A stretch of DNA of 64,000 nt, taken from contig CAWKNP010000008.1 in assembly GCA_963851105.1 (NCBI GenBank), positions 62,001 to 126,000 on the forward strand. Reading direction: 5' to 3'. The DNA comes from DATARN01 sp963851105. GTDB lineage: Bacteria > Actinomycetota > Acidimicrobiia > Acidimicrobiales > Palsa-688. The position numbers were made by a program, and so were the translations under genes. The notes beneath the pieces are model-generated. The model saw nothing but the letters and a program-made list of their open reading frames with translations, made no database searches and had not been told where the DNA came from. Shown here piece by piece: positions 44,252-52,979 of this stretch; positions within the stretch are counted from its first letter, which is position 1; every line of letters starts with the position of its first letter.

Positions 44252-45592
44252 GCACCTTCGGCGCCGTGGAGGTGATCAAGACCAAGCGGGACGGTCGGGA
44301 GCTGAGCGACGCCCAGATCCGCGGCTTCATCGCCGCGTACACCGATGGCACGGTGGCCGACGAGCAGGCCGCCGCTCTCCTGATGGCGATCGTCTGGCGG
44401 GGCCTTTCGGCTGGCGAGCTCGCAAGCTGGACGGCGGCCATGATCGCCTCGGGCCAGCGGCTCGACCTGTCGGGGGTGGGCCGGCCGACGGTCGACAAGC
44501 ACTCCACCGGAGGCGTGGGCGACAAGGTCTCCCTGCCGCTGGTCCCGATCGTGGCGGCGTGCGGAGCCGCGGTGCCCCAGCTCTCGGGCCGGGGGCTCGG
44601 CCACACCGGAGGGACGCTCGACAAGATGGAATCCATTCCGGGATGGCGGGCCGCGCTGGCGCCCGCGGAGATGCTGACGGTGTTGCGGCGCGTGGGCGGG
44701 GTGATCTGCGCAGCCGGCCCCGAGGCCGGCCTGGCGCCCGCCGACGGAAAGCTTTACGCCCTTCGCGACGTGACCGGCACCGTGGAATCGATCCCCCTCA
44801 TCGCCAGCTCAATCATGGCCAAGAAGATCGCGGAGGGCACGTCGGCCCTGGTGCTCGACGTGAAGGTGGGCGCGTGGCGCCTTCATGGCCGACATCGGCC
44901 AGGCTCGGCTCCTGGCCGAGACCATGGTCCAGCTGGGCGAGGCGCACGGTGTGCGCACCTCGGCTCTCCTCACCGCCATGGACGCCCCCCTCGGCCGGGC
45001 GGTCGGCAACGCCATCGAGGTGACAGAGGCACTATCGGTGCTGCGAGGCGGGGGGCCCGAGGACCTGGTCACCGTGACCGTTGCCCTTGCCCGGGAAATG
45101 CTGGCGCTGGCCGGGATCGCCGGCGGCGGCGGCGAGGCGGGGGTCGCCGGCGGCGGCGCCGGAGCCGGCGGCGCCGGCGACCTCGTGGAGGCGGTTCGCC
45201 GGGATGGAAGGGCGCTGGCCACGTGGCGGGCCATGGTGGCCGCCCAAAGCGGCGACCCCGACGCCGCCCTCCCCCAGGCCACTGCCTCCGAGGTGATCCG
45301 GGCGCCGGCGACGGGGTACGTGACCCGCCTCGACGCCCGCGCCGTCGGCAACGCCGCGTGGCTATTGGGCGCCGGCCGGGCCCGCAAGGAACACCGGGTC
45401 AGCGCCACCGCCGGCATCTGGTGCCGGGCCAAGCCAGGCGAATGGGTAGAAGCGGGCCAACCGGTCCTGGAGCTGGCCGTCGACGATCCGAAGCGGGTCC
45501 CGCTGGCCTTCGACGCGTTGGCCGGCGCCTTCACGATCGGCCCCGAACCTCCCCAGGATCGGCCGCTGATCCTCGACCGTATCGGCCCCTGA
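44248..45592 (+). CDS. deoA: Thymidine/pyrimidine phosphorylase (one frameshift)
   Basis: ATG 44248 overlaps the previous stop (ATGA). The first frame shows FGAVEVIKTKRDGRELSDAQI, KHSTGGVGDKVSLPL (phosphate/nucleoside site), SGRGLGHTGGTLDKMESIPG and SIMAKKIAEGTSALVLDVKVG. One extra T at 44875 breaks it; skipping that base gives VGAGAFMADIGQA, exactly the family continuation, and the frame then ends at 45592 with normal C-terminal motifs (GRARKEHRV, GIWCRAKPGEWV). The repaired protein is about 447 residues. It converts thymidine or uridine and phosphate to base and sugar-1-phosphate, completing the salvage pathway. Confidence 0.88.
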
Positions 45593-45618
45593 CCTTCGGG
45601 TCCCGATCGACAGCGAAG

Positions 45619-45679
45619 CTGGGGGACTTAAGCGAACCTGGGGGACTTATGGTCGTCCTGCAACCATAAGTCCCCCAGG
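45619..45679. terminator. Perfect 17-bp hairpin with flanking direct repeat after deoA
   Basis: CCTGGGGGACTTATGGT (45637-45653) pairs perfectly with ACCATAAGTCCCCCAGG (45663-45679) across nine bases. CTGGGGGACTTA also occurs just upstream (45619-45630), and a degenerate copy of the right arm (AAGTCCCACAGG) lies at about 45687-45698. It sits between convergent genes, so a bidirectional terminator is likely, but the repeated arms also look like a small repetitive element. Confidence 0.65.
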
Positions 45680-45722
45680 TTTCCAAAAGTCCCACAGGTT
45701 CGTCGATTCGGCGGGCACGAGA

Positions 45723-45750
45723 ACGGGCCGGCGATACATCACCGGCCCGT
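45723..45750. terminator. Second hairpin in the deoA/CsbD intergenic region
   Basis: ACGGGCCGG (45723-45731) pairs with CCGGCCCGT (45742-45750) across ten bases. It lies 54 bases before the CsbD-like gene end and probably terminates that minus-strand transcript. Confidence 0.6.
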
Positions 45751-45803
45751 CTGGCGCTGTTCCCCCCGAACTCGATACAGAGCGGCCTAGCGCTCAAGCT
45801 TGA

Positions 45804-46013
45804 CTACTTGGCGGACTCGGCCGCCCGCTGCTCGCCTTCCTTGGCAGACGCCTTGGCCTCGTGGGCCTTGGCCTCGGCCCGAGCCTGAGTGGCTTCACGC
45901 TCGGCTTCACCCTTGTCCTGCTGGGCCTCGCCCTCACGGCGCAGGTCGTCATTGTCGACAATCGAGCCTGCCGCCGCCTTGGCCTTCCCCTTGATCTCTT
46001 CGCCGATACCCAT
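45804..46013 (-). CDS. CsbD-like small stress-type protein 1
   Basis: A 69-residue, highly charged helical protein (MGIGEEIKGKAKAAAGSIVDNDDLRREGEAQQDKG), which is the CsbD/'microaggregate-binding protein' pattern. The remainder is an Ala/Glu/Lys coiled-coil-like helix. CsbD proteins are induced by general stress in Bacillus, but no molecular function is known. It lies 26 bases downstream of a paralogue. Confidence 0.8.
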   Translation of the reverse strand: MGIGEEIKGKAKAAAGSIVDNDDLRREGEAQQDKGEAEREATQARAEAKAHEAKASAKEGEQRAAESAK

Positions 46014-46039
46014 CTTGTTCTCCCTCTCTCAGTTCTCGT

Positions 46040-46285
46040 TCAGTTCTTGGCCCGCTGAGCGGCCCGCTCTTCACGCTCGAAGGCGCTGGCCTTGGCGTCT
46101 TTCATCTCCGCCTCGGCTTCTTTGCGCAGGGCCCGCAACCGCTCACTGGCCCGGTCCTGTTGTGCGTCGCCCTCTTGTTGGAGGCGGTCGTTGTTGGTCA
46201 CGACGCCGACGAACTCTTTGGTGAGACCGAAGATTTTTTCGCCGACCCCGCGCAGCTTCTGCAGGTCGATGGTTCCCATTTGCAT
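46040..46285 (-). CDS. CsbD-like small stress-type protein 2
   Basis: An 81-residue paralogue of the next gene: LRGVGEKIFGLTKEFVGVVTNNDRLQQEGDAQQDRASERLRALRKEAEAEMKDAKASAFEREERAAQRAKN. The shared core is (N/D)NDxLxxEGxAQQD followed by a long charged helix. Starts at 46285, 46279 or a GTG at 46321 are all possible; none has an ideal ribosome binding site. It is divergent from the MarC gene. Confidence 0.75.
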   Translation of the reverse strand: MQMGTIDLQKLRGVGEKIFGLTKEFVGVVTNNDRLQQEGDAQQDRASERLRALRKEAEAEMKDAKASAFEREERAAQRAKN

Positions 46286-46371
46286 GCAAGAGGTATACCC
46301 GCCAGTAACTTCGGCAAACACCCTCCGTCGCGAAACCGCCTCTCTGCGGCCGCCGAGGTTACGGTTGCCCG

Positions 46372-46968
46372 GTGGAATGGCGAGCGTTCGGGGAGACCCT
46401 CGTGACGCTGCTGGTCATCATGGATCCCGCCGGCAACACCCCGATCTTCGTGGGCCTCACCGCCGAGATGACACCGCGCCAGCGGACCAACGCCGCCATA
46501 GGCGCGGTGAGCGCCGCCACCAGCCTCATCGTCGGCTTCGCCCTGTTCGGGCAGGTGATCCTCGACTACCTGCACGTGTCGCTGGAGAGCCTGTCGATTG
46601 CCGGCGGCCTGCTCCTGTTGCTGGTAGCCCTCGAGATGCTCCGGGGCATGGACATGACGCCTGTTCCCGGGCGCAACGTGGCGCTGGTCCCGCTCGCCAC
46701 GCCCCTGTTGGCGGGTCCGGGCGCCATCGCCACCGTGATGGTTCTGGTGCGCCGCTATCCCGGCGGCACCAGTCGCCTCGCCGTTTTCGGCGGGATCGCC
46801 GCGGCCGCGCTGGTGCTCGGCATCGTGCTCCTCCTGGCGGGGCGCCTGGCCAAGCTCATCCCGCTACCGCTCGTCCACTTTCTGACACGTGTCTTCGGCC
46901 TCCTCCTCTCCGCGGTCGCCGTGCAGCTCATCGTCGACGCCGTCCGCGTCCTTGTCCGGGAAGGCTGA
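46372..46968 (+). CDS. MarC-family integral membrane protein
   Basis: A 198-residue membrane protein from GTG 46372 with six hydrophobic segments. LLVIMDPAGNTPIFVGLTAEMTPRQR near the start, GGLLLLLVALEML and LVPLATPLLAGPGAIATVM are the MarC/YhgN family motifs (the P-x-x-x-P-x-F and PLATPLLAGPG loops). The family is suspected to transport small molecules; MarC itself turned out not to mediate multidrug resistance. Confidence 0.88.
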   Translation: MEWRAFGETLVTLLVIMDPAGNTPIFVGLTAEMTPRQRTNAAIGAVSAATSLIVGFALFGQVILDYLHVSLESLSIAGGLLLLLVALEMLRGMDMTPVPGRNVALVPLATPLLAGPGAIATVMVLVRRYPGGTSRLAVFGGIAAAALVLGIVLLLAGRLAKLIPLPLVHFLTRVFGLLLSAVAVQLIVDAVRVLVREG

Positions 46969-47089
46969 ACTCCTTCGCCGCAGTGCCTGCCTCGGGGTTG
47001 TAGACCGCTCGGGTGTCGCCCCCGTTGAGTTATCGCCCGCCACTCCCCGGGTAGATACCTCTCAGTTGTCAATGAAGGGAGACCTACCA

Positions 47090-47671
47090 ATGGCGGAAGA
47101 ACTGCAGGGCATGCGCGTGGCGTTCGTGGTGGCCAACGAGGGGATCGAGCAGATCGAACTCACCGAGCCGTGGGACGCGGTGCGCAAGGCCGGCGGTATC
47201 CCGGAGCTGATCGCACCCAAGCCCGGCAAGGCCCAGGCCATGAACCACCTTGACAAGGCCGACACCTTCGGGGTGGACCGGACCACGGGCGAGATCAGCG
47301 AGGCGGAGTACGGTGCCGTCGTGCTGCCCGGTGGCGTGGCCAACGCCGACGCGTTGCGCATGGACCAACCGGCGGTGGCCTTCGTACGCTCGATGTTCGA
47401 AGCGGGCAAGCCATGCGCTGTGATCTGCCACGGCCCCTGGGCCCTGGTGGAGGCCGATGTGGTGCGGGGCCGGACCCTCACCTCGTGGCCCAGCTTGAAG
47501 ACCGACATCGGCAATGCCGGCGGCAACTGGGTCGACGCCGAAGTGCAGGTTTGCACGTCGGGTCCCAACGTGATCGTGTCCAGCCGCAAGCCCGACGATC
47601 TCCCGGCGTACTGCGCCCAGATGACCGACGTCTTCGAGCAGTCGCGCCGAGTCACCAGCGCCCGCGCCTAG
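47090..47671 (+). CDS. DJ-1/PfpI-family protein (YhbO-like)
   Basis: A 193-residue type 1 glutamine-amidotransferase-fold protein from ATG 47090, with AAGGGAG nine bases upstream; an in-frame ATG at 47072 is an alternative. VAFVVANEGIEQIELTEPWDAVRKAGG opens the fold, DALRMDQPAVAFVRSMFEAGKPCAVICHGPWALVEADVVRGRTLTSWPSL contains the nucleophile elbow Cys-His and the conserved Glu in EQIEL. Bacterial members act as deglycases/chaperones against glyoxal damage or as peptidases; the exact activity is debated. Confidence 0.9.
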   Translation: MAEELQGMRVAFVVANEGIEQIELTEPWDAVRKAGGIPELIAPKPGKAQAMNHLDKADTFGVDRTTGEISEAEYGAVVLPGGVANADALRMDQPAVAFVRSMFEAGKPCAVICHGPWALVEADVVRGRTLTSWPSLKTDIGNAGGNWVDAEVQVCTSGPNVIVSSRKPDDLPAYCAQMTDVFEQSRRVTSARA

Positions 47672-47684
47672 TCTCCGAGGCTCG

Positions 47685-48146
47685 ATGGAGAGCCTTCCGG
47701 AAGATCTCGAGGTCCACCGCCGGCTCGGGGCGCGGTTGTTCAACGACACCTGGGACCTGATCGACGCGGCGGATCGTGGCGATGGCGACGACGACCAGAT
47801 GCTGCTGGCGGCCATGGCGTCGCGGTGGCACTGGGGCCAGGTCGGCACGGCTGAGCAGGTTGCGACCGGCGATTGGCAGGTGGCCCATGTCTTCGGGCTG
47901 GTGGGATACGCGGCGGTGGCGGTGCGCTTCGCCCGCCGCCACCTCGCCACCGCCATCGCCCAGGGCTGGGACGGCTGGCGGCTGGCCTCAGCGCACGAGG
48001 GCATGGCGCGAGCGTTCGCGGTCGCAGGCGACGGGGCAGGGCGCGCCGAGCAGATGGCAGCCGCTGAGGCCGCCTTGGCCCGGGAGCCCGATGCTGGCGA
48101 TCGCGACGCCATCGCCGCCCAGCTGGCGACGGTGCCCCCCGCTTAG
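47685..48146 (+). CDS. Conserved hypothetical helical protein
   Basis: A 153-residue, all-helical soluble protein from ATG 47685. Conserved-looking WHWGQVG, WQVAHVFGLVG and a Trp-containing GWDGWRLASAHEGMARAFAVAGD repeat the spacing of TPR-like helix pairs. I do not recognise the family with certainty. It lies 13 bases after the PfpI-like gene and is probably co-transcribed; its stop overlaps the convergent MFS gene by four bases. Confidence 0.68.
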   Translation: MESLPEDLEVHRRLGARLFNDTWDLIDAADRGDGDDDQMLLAAMASRWHWGQVGTAEQVATGDWQVAHVFGLVGYAAVAVRFARRHLATAIAQGWDGWRLASAHEGMARAFAVAGDGAGRAEQMAAAEAALAREPDAGDRDAIAAQLATVPPA

Positions 48147-49627
48147 TCTGCCGACAGGGGGGTCGCGACGTCCTCCAGGGACCGCTGCTCGGCGTCAACC
48201 CCGAGCTTGAGCTCCGCGATCGCTCCTGCCAGCATCAACGCACCGCCGATGGCGTAGCCGACGAAAAGATTGTCCCGGTTCCCGGACTGCACCAGCGCCC
48301 CGAACAGGATGGGGCCCGCAATGCCGCCCAGCCCGCTGCCGACCGCGTAAAAGAAGGCGATGGCGTTGGCCCGCACCTCGAGAGGGAACACTTCGCTCAC
48401 CGTCAGATAGCCGGCGCTGGCCCCTGCTGAGGCAAAGAAGAAGACGGCGCCCAGCGATGCCGTCAGGCCGACCGGCCCGAAAGCATGTTGGGCGAACAGG
48501 AAGCCGACCGCGGCGGTCCCGACGGCCGCGATGGCGTAAGTGCCCGCGATCATCGGCCGTCGACCGATGACGTCGAACAGCCGACCGATGGTGAGCGGCC
48601 CGAGGAAGTTCCCCACCGCGAAGATCAGCAGGTACCAGCCGACGCTGCTGTTGCCGACCTTGTAGAAGGTGGTCAGGGTGATGGCGAAGGTGAAGAACAC
48701 CGCGTTGTACAAGAAGGTCTGGCCCACCATGAGCGCGAGCCCGAGGATGGTCCGCCGGCCGTTCTGGCGGAACACCACATCGACGACCTCCCGCATCGGC
48801 GTCCGGTCGCGGCGGCGCACCGTGAGGCGCTCGTCGCCGGGCTCGGGGAGCTCGCGGCCCGTCGATTCCTCCACCTGGCGCTCGACGTCATCGACCACGT
48901 CCTCGGCTTCGGCAACCCGGCCGTGGGTCATGAGCCAGCGGGGACTCTCCGGCAGGAGCCGGCGCAGCGCAAGCACGGCCACGCCGAGGACTGCGCCCAT
49001 GCCGAATGCCACCCGCCAGCCGACATCCACCGCGAAGATCTTGGGATTGAGCAGGACCACGCTGGCCAGGGCGCCGATGGCGGTGCCCAGCCACCAGCTG
49101 CCGTTGATGGCCAACTCGACGGCGCCCCGCACCCGGGCGGGATTGAGTTCCTCGGTTGCCGAGTTGACGGCCGAGTACTCGCCGCCGATACCGGCGCCGG
49201 TGAGGAACCGGAACAGGAAGAACACCAGCGGGCTCCAGGAGAAGGCGGTGGCGACGGTGGCGACCAGATAGAGGAGAAGGGTCCAGGTGAACAGGCGCTT
49301 GCGGCCCAAGCGATCGGTGAGATAGCCGAAGCCCAGAGCGCCCACGACGTTTCCTGCCACGTAGATGCCGCCTGCCATGCCGATTTGGGCACCCGTGAGG
49401 CCCAGCGTCTGCTTGTCCTTGAGGACCGTGGCGATCGCCCCCACGATGGTGACCTCGAGGCCGTCCAGCAACCAGGTGATCCCGAGGGCGAAGACGACCA
49501 GCCAATGCCACCGGCTCCACGGCAGCCGGTCCATGCGGGCGGGAATATCGGTCTCGACCTCGTCGCGCTCCGCGGGGGCCTCCCCCCGATGCCCACCAGT
49601 CGGTCGCTGGGTGTCGGTGCTCGCCAT
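48143..49627 (-). CDS. MFS transporter (sugar porter / metabolite:H+ symporter type)
   Basis: A 494-residue twelve-helix transporter. GFGYLTDRLGRKRLF is the loop 2-3 motif (GxLaDrxGrkxxl) and FRFLTGAGIGGEYSAVNSATEELNPARVRG is the helix 4-5 region typical of the SP/AAHS families; GRLFDVIGRRPMI is the second-half equivalent. A large cytosolic loop of about 70 residues lies between helices 6 and 7. Substrate not inferable. Confidence 0.9.
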   Translation of the reverse strand: MASTDTQRPTGGHRGEAPAERDEVETDIPARMDRLPWSRWHWLVVFALGITWLLDGLEVTIVGAIATVLKDKQTLGLTGAQIGMAGGIYVAGNVVGALGFGYLTDRLGRKRLFTWTLLLYLVATVATAFSWSPLVFFLFRFLTGAGIGGEYSAVNSATEELNPARVRGAVELAINGSWWLGTAIGALASVVLLNPKIFAVDVGWRVAFGMGAVLGVAVLALRRLLPESPRWLMTHGRVAEAEDVVDDVERQVEESTGRELPEPGDERLTVRRRDRTPMREVVDVVFRQNGRRTILGLALMVGQTFLYNAVFFTFAITLTTFYKVGNSSVGWYLLIFAVGNFLGPLTIGRLFDVIGRRPMIAGTYAIAAVGTAAVGFLFAQHAFGPVGLTASLGAVFFFASAGASAGYLTVSEVFPLEVRANAIAFFYAVGSGLGGIAGPILFGALVQSGNRDNLFVGYAIGGALMLAGAIAELKLGVDAEQRSLEDVATPLSAD

Positions 49628-49752
49628 GTGGATCCCCCCATGTCGCCGGCTCCGAAAACGTGCCGAGGCCGCGCCGGCTGCGTTGGCCCGCTCCTACCCA
49701 GGCGAAATCCCGACGAAACGATCGCCGGCCCGATCGGTACGCTCTTCGCCTC

Positions 49753-50967
49753 GTGCGACGGTTCCGGGCTTGGGCGATGGCGGTGATCCTGGTAGCCGCC
49801 GCCAGCGCCTCGTGCTCGGCGCGCCGTGCGACCGCGCCGCCGCAGCTGCGATGGAAGGTGAGCGCGGCCTTCGGTCTTGGCGTGTTCGTCGACAGCGTTC
49901 TGGCCGGACCGTGGATGGCCGTCGGTTCGGCTCGCGGCGCCGGCGGCGTGGCGGCCACCGCCTGCTTTCGTTCCGCCGACGGGCTCTCCTGGACAACGTG
50001 CGCCCTCGCTCCCATCGACACCGATGGTGCCCACACCCGCCTGCTGAGCGTCGTTCGGGTAGGGGCGACGGTGGTCGCGGGGGGCGTCGCAGTCGGGGCC
50101 TTGCACGGCAACGCCCGGCCGTACCTATGGGCGGGACCGCTGGACGGTCCCCTCACCGAGCTCAACTTGCCACGTGAGTTGTTCGGCGGGGAACGCATCA
50201 TCACGTTCGGGGGCCTGGCCGCGGGTCCCCTCGGGGGCATCGCGGCCGGCACCTGGGACGGCGTGACCAACCAGTCCGTCGCCCAGGTGTGGCGCAGCGC
50301 CGACGGGCAGGATTGGCGCCGGCTCGACGGGGTCGCCAGCCTGACCAGCACTTCCGAGGAGATCCTGCGGGGCAATGCCGCCGCCGTGGGGTCCCGGCGC
50401 GCCGTCCTCGTCGGGACCGCCTTCAACCTGAACCACCTCCGCGACGGTGACGACGGAGCGATCTGGTGGTCGGACGACGCCACGTCCTGGGTCCGGGCCG
50501 ATGTCGCGGGCGCCGGGATGGCAGGCCCCGGCGATCAAGAGCTGCGAGTGGCGGCGGCGACGGACAACACCGGCGGCACCGGCGGCTTCCTGGTCGGCGG
50601 TTCGTCGGGCGGGTCCGCCACGATCTGGACATCCGGCGACGGGCGGCAATGGCGCCGCGCCGATCCTCTGCCGGGGGGCACCGGCCCGGGGGCCACGGTC
50701 ACCGCCGTCGCCCCCGCGGCAGTCGGGGCACGGCGCGGCGCCGGCGCCGGCGCACCCGCCGAACGGACATGGGCTGCCGGCGTGGTGGGCGGGCAGCCCA
50801 GATTGTGGAGCTCATTCGACGGTCGCCACTGGGACGCCGTCACCTTGCCCGCGGCCGCCCTGAGCAGTGTCGGGCCCGCTCAGCTCGCGTTGGTCGCGGC
50901 CCCGGGACCCATTCTCGTGGTGGTGCAGGGTGCCCGGGGCTCCGTTGCGGTGCTCGCCCCGGGCTGA
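49753..50967 (+). CDS. Exported lipoprotein-like protein with beta-propeller-type repeats
   Basis: A 404-residue protein from GTG 49753. FRAWAMAVILVAAASASCSARR is a signal peptide with a lipobox-like Cys at about residue 25. The rest repeats a pattern of GLAAGPLGGIAAGTWDG ... VWRSADGQDWRRLDG and IWTSGDGRQWRRADPL / LWSSFDGRHWDAVTL, i.e. the SxDGxxW element of BNR/sialidase-like or photosystem-assembly-like beta propellers. No catalytic residues recognised. Function unknown; probably surface exposed. Confidence 0.72.
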   Translation: MRRFRAWAMAVILVAAASASCSARRATAPPQLRWKVSAAFGLGVFVDSVLAGPWMAVGSARGAGGVAATACFRSADGLSWTTCALAPIDTDGAHTRLLSVVRVGATVVAGGVAVGALHGNARPYLWAGPLDGPLTELNLPRELFGGERIITFGGLAAGPLGGIAAGTWDGVTNQSVAQVWRSADGQDWRRLDGVASLTSTSEEILRGNAAAVGSRRAVLVGTAFNLNHLRDGDDGAIWWSDDATSWVRADVAGAGMAGPGDQELRVAAATDNTGGTGGFLVGGSSGGSATIWTSGDGRQWRRADPLPGGTGPGATVTAVAPAAVGARRGAGAGAPAERTWAAGVVGGQPRLWSSFDGRHWDAVTLPAAALSSVGPAQLALVAAPGPILVVVQGARGSVAVLAPG

Positions 50968-50976
50968 GGCGGCGGC

Positions 50977-51672
50977 CTACCGAGCCACGATGAAGCTGAC
51001 GTCTTCGGCGTGGTTCCAGCCAAAACCGGGGCTTTCCGTCCAGATCCGGGCCCAGAGTGTTCGCCCCGGTGGCAGGCCGGGGACGGACTGGCTCGTCTGC
51101 GAGGCGGGAATGAATGCGCGGTACAGATCGCTCAACCCTCGGGAGGTCCCGACGGCCAACTGATACGCCGATGCGACGGGAGAGGCCGTCCAGGAGAATG
51201 GCTGGACCATCGTACGGACGGGCGAGCCCACGATTGGGTTCAGGAAGCGGGCCGGGGAAATGGTGAACCGGGCGTCGGTACCGAATTGCCAGTTCTGCCC
51301 CGGAACGGAAGTCCAGATTCGCGCCCACAGCGTCCGCCCCATAGGCAGGGCGGGGATCGCGAGCATGTTCTGCGTCGCCGGCACGAAGGCTGTGAAAACG
51401 TCCGACTTCCCTTGGGTACTGCCTATCGCCAGGTAGTAGGAGGTGGCTGCGGGCGCCACCGTCCAGGTGAAGGGAAGTGTCATGCCGACGTTGGCGGACC
51501 CGACGATGGGATTGACGAAGTTCGCGACCGGGGAGGTCGCGCTCGCCGGGGCCCCCTGGCCGGGTGATGCCCAGGCCGCGGATGACGGCAAGGCGCCCGA
51601 ACCTACGACGCCCGCCAGGACGATGACGGTGAGCCAATCCGCGACCCGTCGGCTCGGGTATCGATGCATCAA
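50977..51672 (-). CDS. Secreted protein with two Fn3-like repeats
   Basis: A 231-residue exported protein with a signal peptide (residues 1-36, ending in AWA-SPG). Two homologous domains of about 85 residues follow. They share NPIVGSxx(N/R)xxxxFxWTxxPxAxxYxLA(I/V)G and GRTLWARIWTxxPGxxW. They look like fibronectin-type or Ig-like beta sandwiches. The genes on each side are also exported or membrane proteins. It could be a surface adhesion or binding module; nothing shows the ligand. It is convergent with the propeller protein (9 bases). Confidence 0.72.
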   Translation of the reverse strand: MMHRYPSRRVADWLTVIVLAGVVGSGALPSSAAWASPGQGAPASATSPVANFVNPIVGSANVGMTLPFTWTVAPAATSYYLAIGSTQGKSDVFTAFVPATQNMLAIPALPMGRTLWARIWTSVPGQNWQFGTDARFTISPARFLNPIVGSPVRTMVQPFSWTASPVASAYQLAVGTSRGLSDLYRAFIPASQTSQSVPGLPPGRTLWARIWTESPGFGWNHAEDVSFIVAR

Positions 51673-51889
51673 ATTCCTCCAGTTCCGTGCGCTAGCACGG
51701 ATAGCTATAACGGCGGTTTCGTCGGCTTGGGCTACTGGTCAGACTTGTCCGTTATGGCACGAGCGGCTGAGGTTGGCTGCAGCAGACCGACGCATTTATC
51801 CCCAGCGTCGCGAGACAGCCGCGAATTGGTTGCTTGGTCCGGGAGCCAAGCCATCGCGCCCTGTGACTCTTGTCGCCTGTGTCGCAGCG

Positions 51890-52885
51890 CTATTTGCTGC
51901 CGAAGGTGTCAATCATTAGCCGGACGTCGTCGCCCAGAGGGTACAAGATGGGACACGTGCACCCGAACGCCACATACTCGGCCACTTTGGCCCGGCACTC
52001 GTCGGGCGTGCCGCACGCCGTGATCATCTGCACCACCTCGTCGGGGACCAGGGCCGAGGCGGCGACGACCTGCTCGTGGGTGGCGGGCCAGGTCAGCACC
52101 GCGCCTATGCGCTCGAGGACCGCCGCCGGCACACCTGAGGCTTTCATGATGTGGGGTTGCTGGCCGAGGTACTGCGTGACCAGGAGGCGGGCCCGGTCGA
52201 CGGCAGTGGCCCGGTCCTCGTCGACCGAGCACACGATCAGTTGGGGGCGGTCGATGTCGTCGAGGCAACGGCCGGCCCGGTCCGCCCCGATAGCCAAGTG
52301 TTCGAGGGCGGCAGCGTTGTACGCCGGCGACACCAGGTAGTTGAGCACCGCCCCGTCGGCGATCTCGCCGGTCAGCTCCATCATCTTCATTCCGGTGGCG
52401 CCGATGTAGATCGGCACGTTCTTGGGCCGACGCTCCTGGTACACGTAGTCGAGCTCGACACCGTCGAGATGCACGAACTCGCCGTCGAAGGTGACCGTCT
52501 CGTTGGCCAGCAACGCCCGCACCACGGTCACGATCTCGCGCATGGCGAGCAGCGGCCGGACCCGGTTGACCCCGACCTTGCGGGCCAACGGCTCCCACCA
52601 CGCCCCGATGCCGAGAATGATCCGCCCGGGGGCCAGGTCGTCGAGGGTCGAGAAGGTGGCGGCCAGCCGGGCGGGATTGCGGGTCCAGCAGTCCACCACC
52701 CCAGAACCCACCGTGATGCGCTCGCTGGTCGCCGCGAACGCCGCCATGGCCACGCTGCACTCACGGACCAGGCGGCTATCCGCCTGCCACACCGCCGCGA
52801 AGCCCTGCTCCTCGGCGTAGCGCACGTACTCCATGGCGTCGCGCAGCGGATGGGCGTCCTGCAGGTACAGCGCGACGGGCGTCAC
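51890..52885 (-). CDS. F420-dependent LLM-class oxidoreductase
   Basis: A 331-residue bacterial-luciferase-like monooxygenase fold protein, read from GTG 52885 with AGGAGG four bases upstream. LRDAMEYVRYAEEQGFAAVWQADSRL, ITVGSGVVDCWTRNPARLAATFSTLDDLAPGRIILGIGAWWEP and PKNVPIYIGATGMKMMELTGEIADG are typical of actinobacterial F420-dependent LLM enzymes (5,10-methylenetetrahydromethanopterin reductase-like). In this location, downstream of xanthine dehydrogenase and amidohydrolase genes, it may open or oxidise a heterocyclic base intermediate (inference). Confidence 0.88.
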   Translation of the reverse strand: MTPVALYLQDAHPLRDAMEYVRYAEEQGFAAVWQADSRLVRECSVAMAAFAATSERITVGSGVVDCWTRNPARLAATFSTLDDLAPGRIILGIGAWWEPLARKVGVNRVRPLLAMREIVTVVRALLANETVTFDGEFVHLDGVELDYVYQERRPKNVPIYIGATGMKMMELTGEIADGAVLNYLVSPAYNAAALEHLAIGADRAGRCLDDIDRPQLIVCSVDEDRATAVDRARLLVTQYLGQQPHIMKASGVPAAVLERIGAVLTWPATHEQVVAASALVPDEVVQMITACGTPDECRAKVAEYVAFGCTCPILYPLGDDVRLMIDTFGSK

Positions 52886-52915
52886 CAAGCCTCCTCGATC
52901 GGACGATCACCAGCA

Positions 52916-52965
52916 GGGGGTAGCGCGATTTCCGTCGTGTACACGGCGGAAATCGCGCTACCCCC
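52916..52965. repeat. 50-bp near-perfect palindrome between LLM and amidohydrolase genes
   Basis: GGGGGTAGCGCGATTTCCG (52916-52934) is exactly complementary to the arm at 52947-52965. The 12-base centre (TCGTGTACACGG) is itself almost palindromic, so nearly the whole 50 bp can form one hairpin. It lies between two same-strand genes, 15 bases from the amidohydrolase stop. There is no U-tract. It may be an operon-internal terminator, an mRNA processing site, or a mobile palindromic element. Confidence 0.75.
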
Positions 52966-52979
52966 CACACCACGCAAGT

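Noticed and set aside
43474..45669. 731-codon ORF containing the first half of deoA
   Set aside because: Its first 258 codons are a frame shadow of the kinase-deaminase gene and its last part a shadow of deoA beyond the frameshift.
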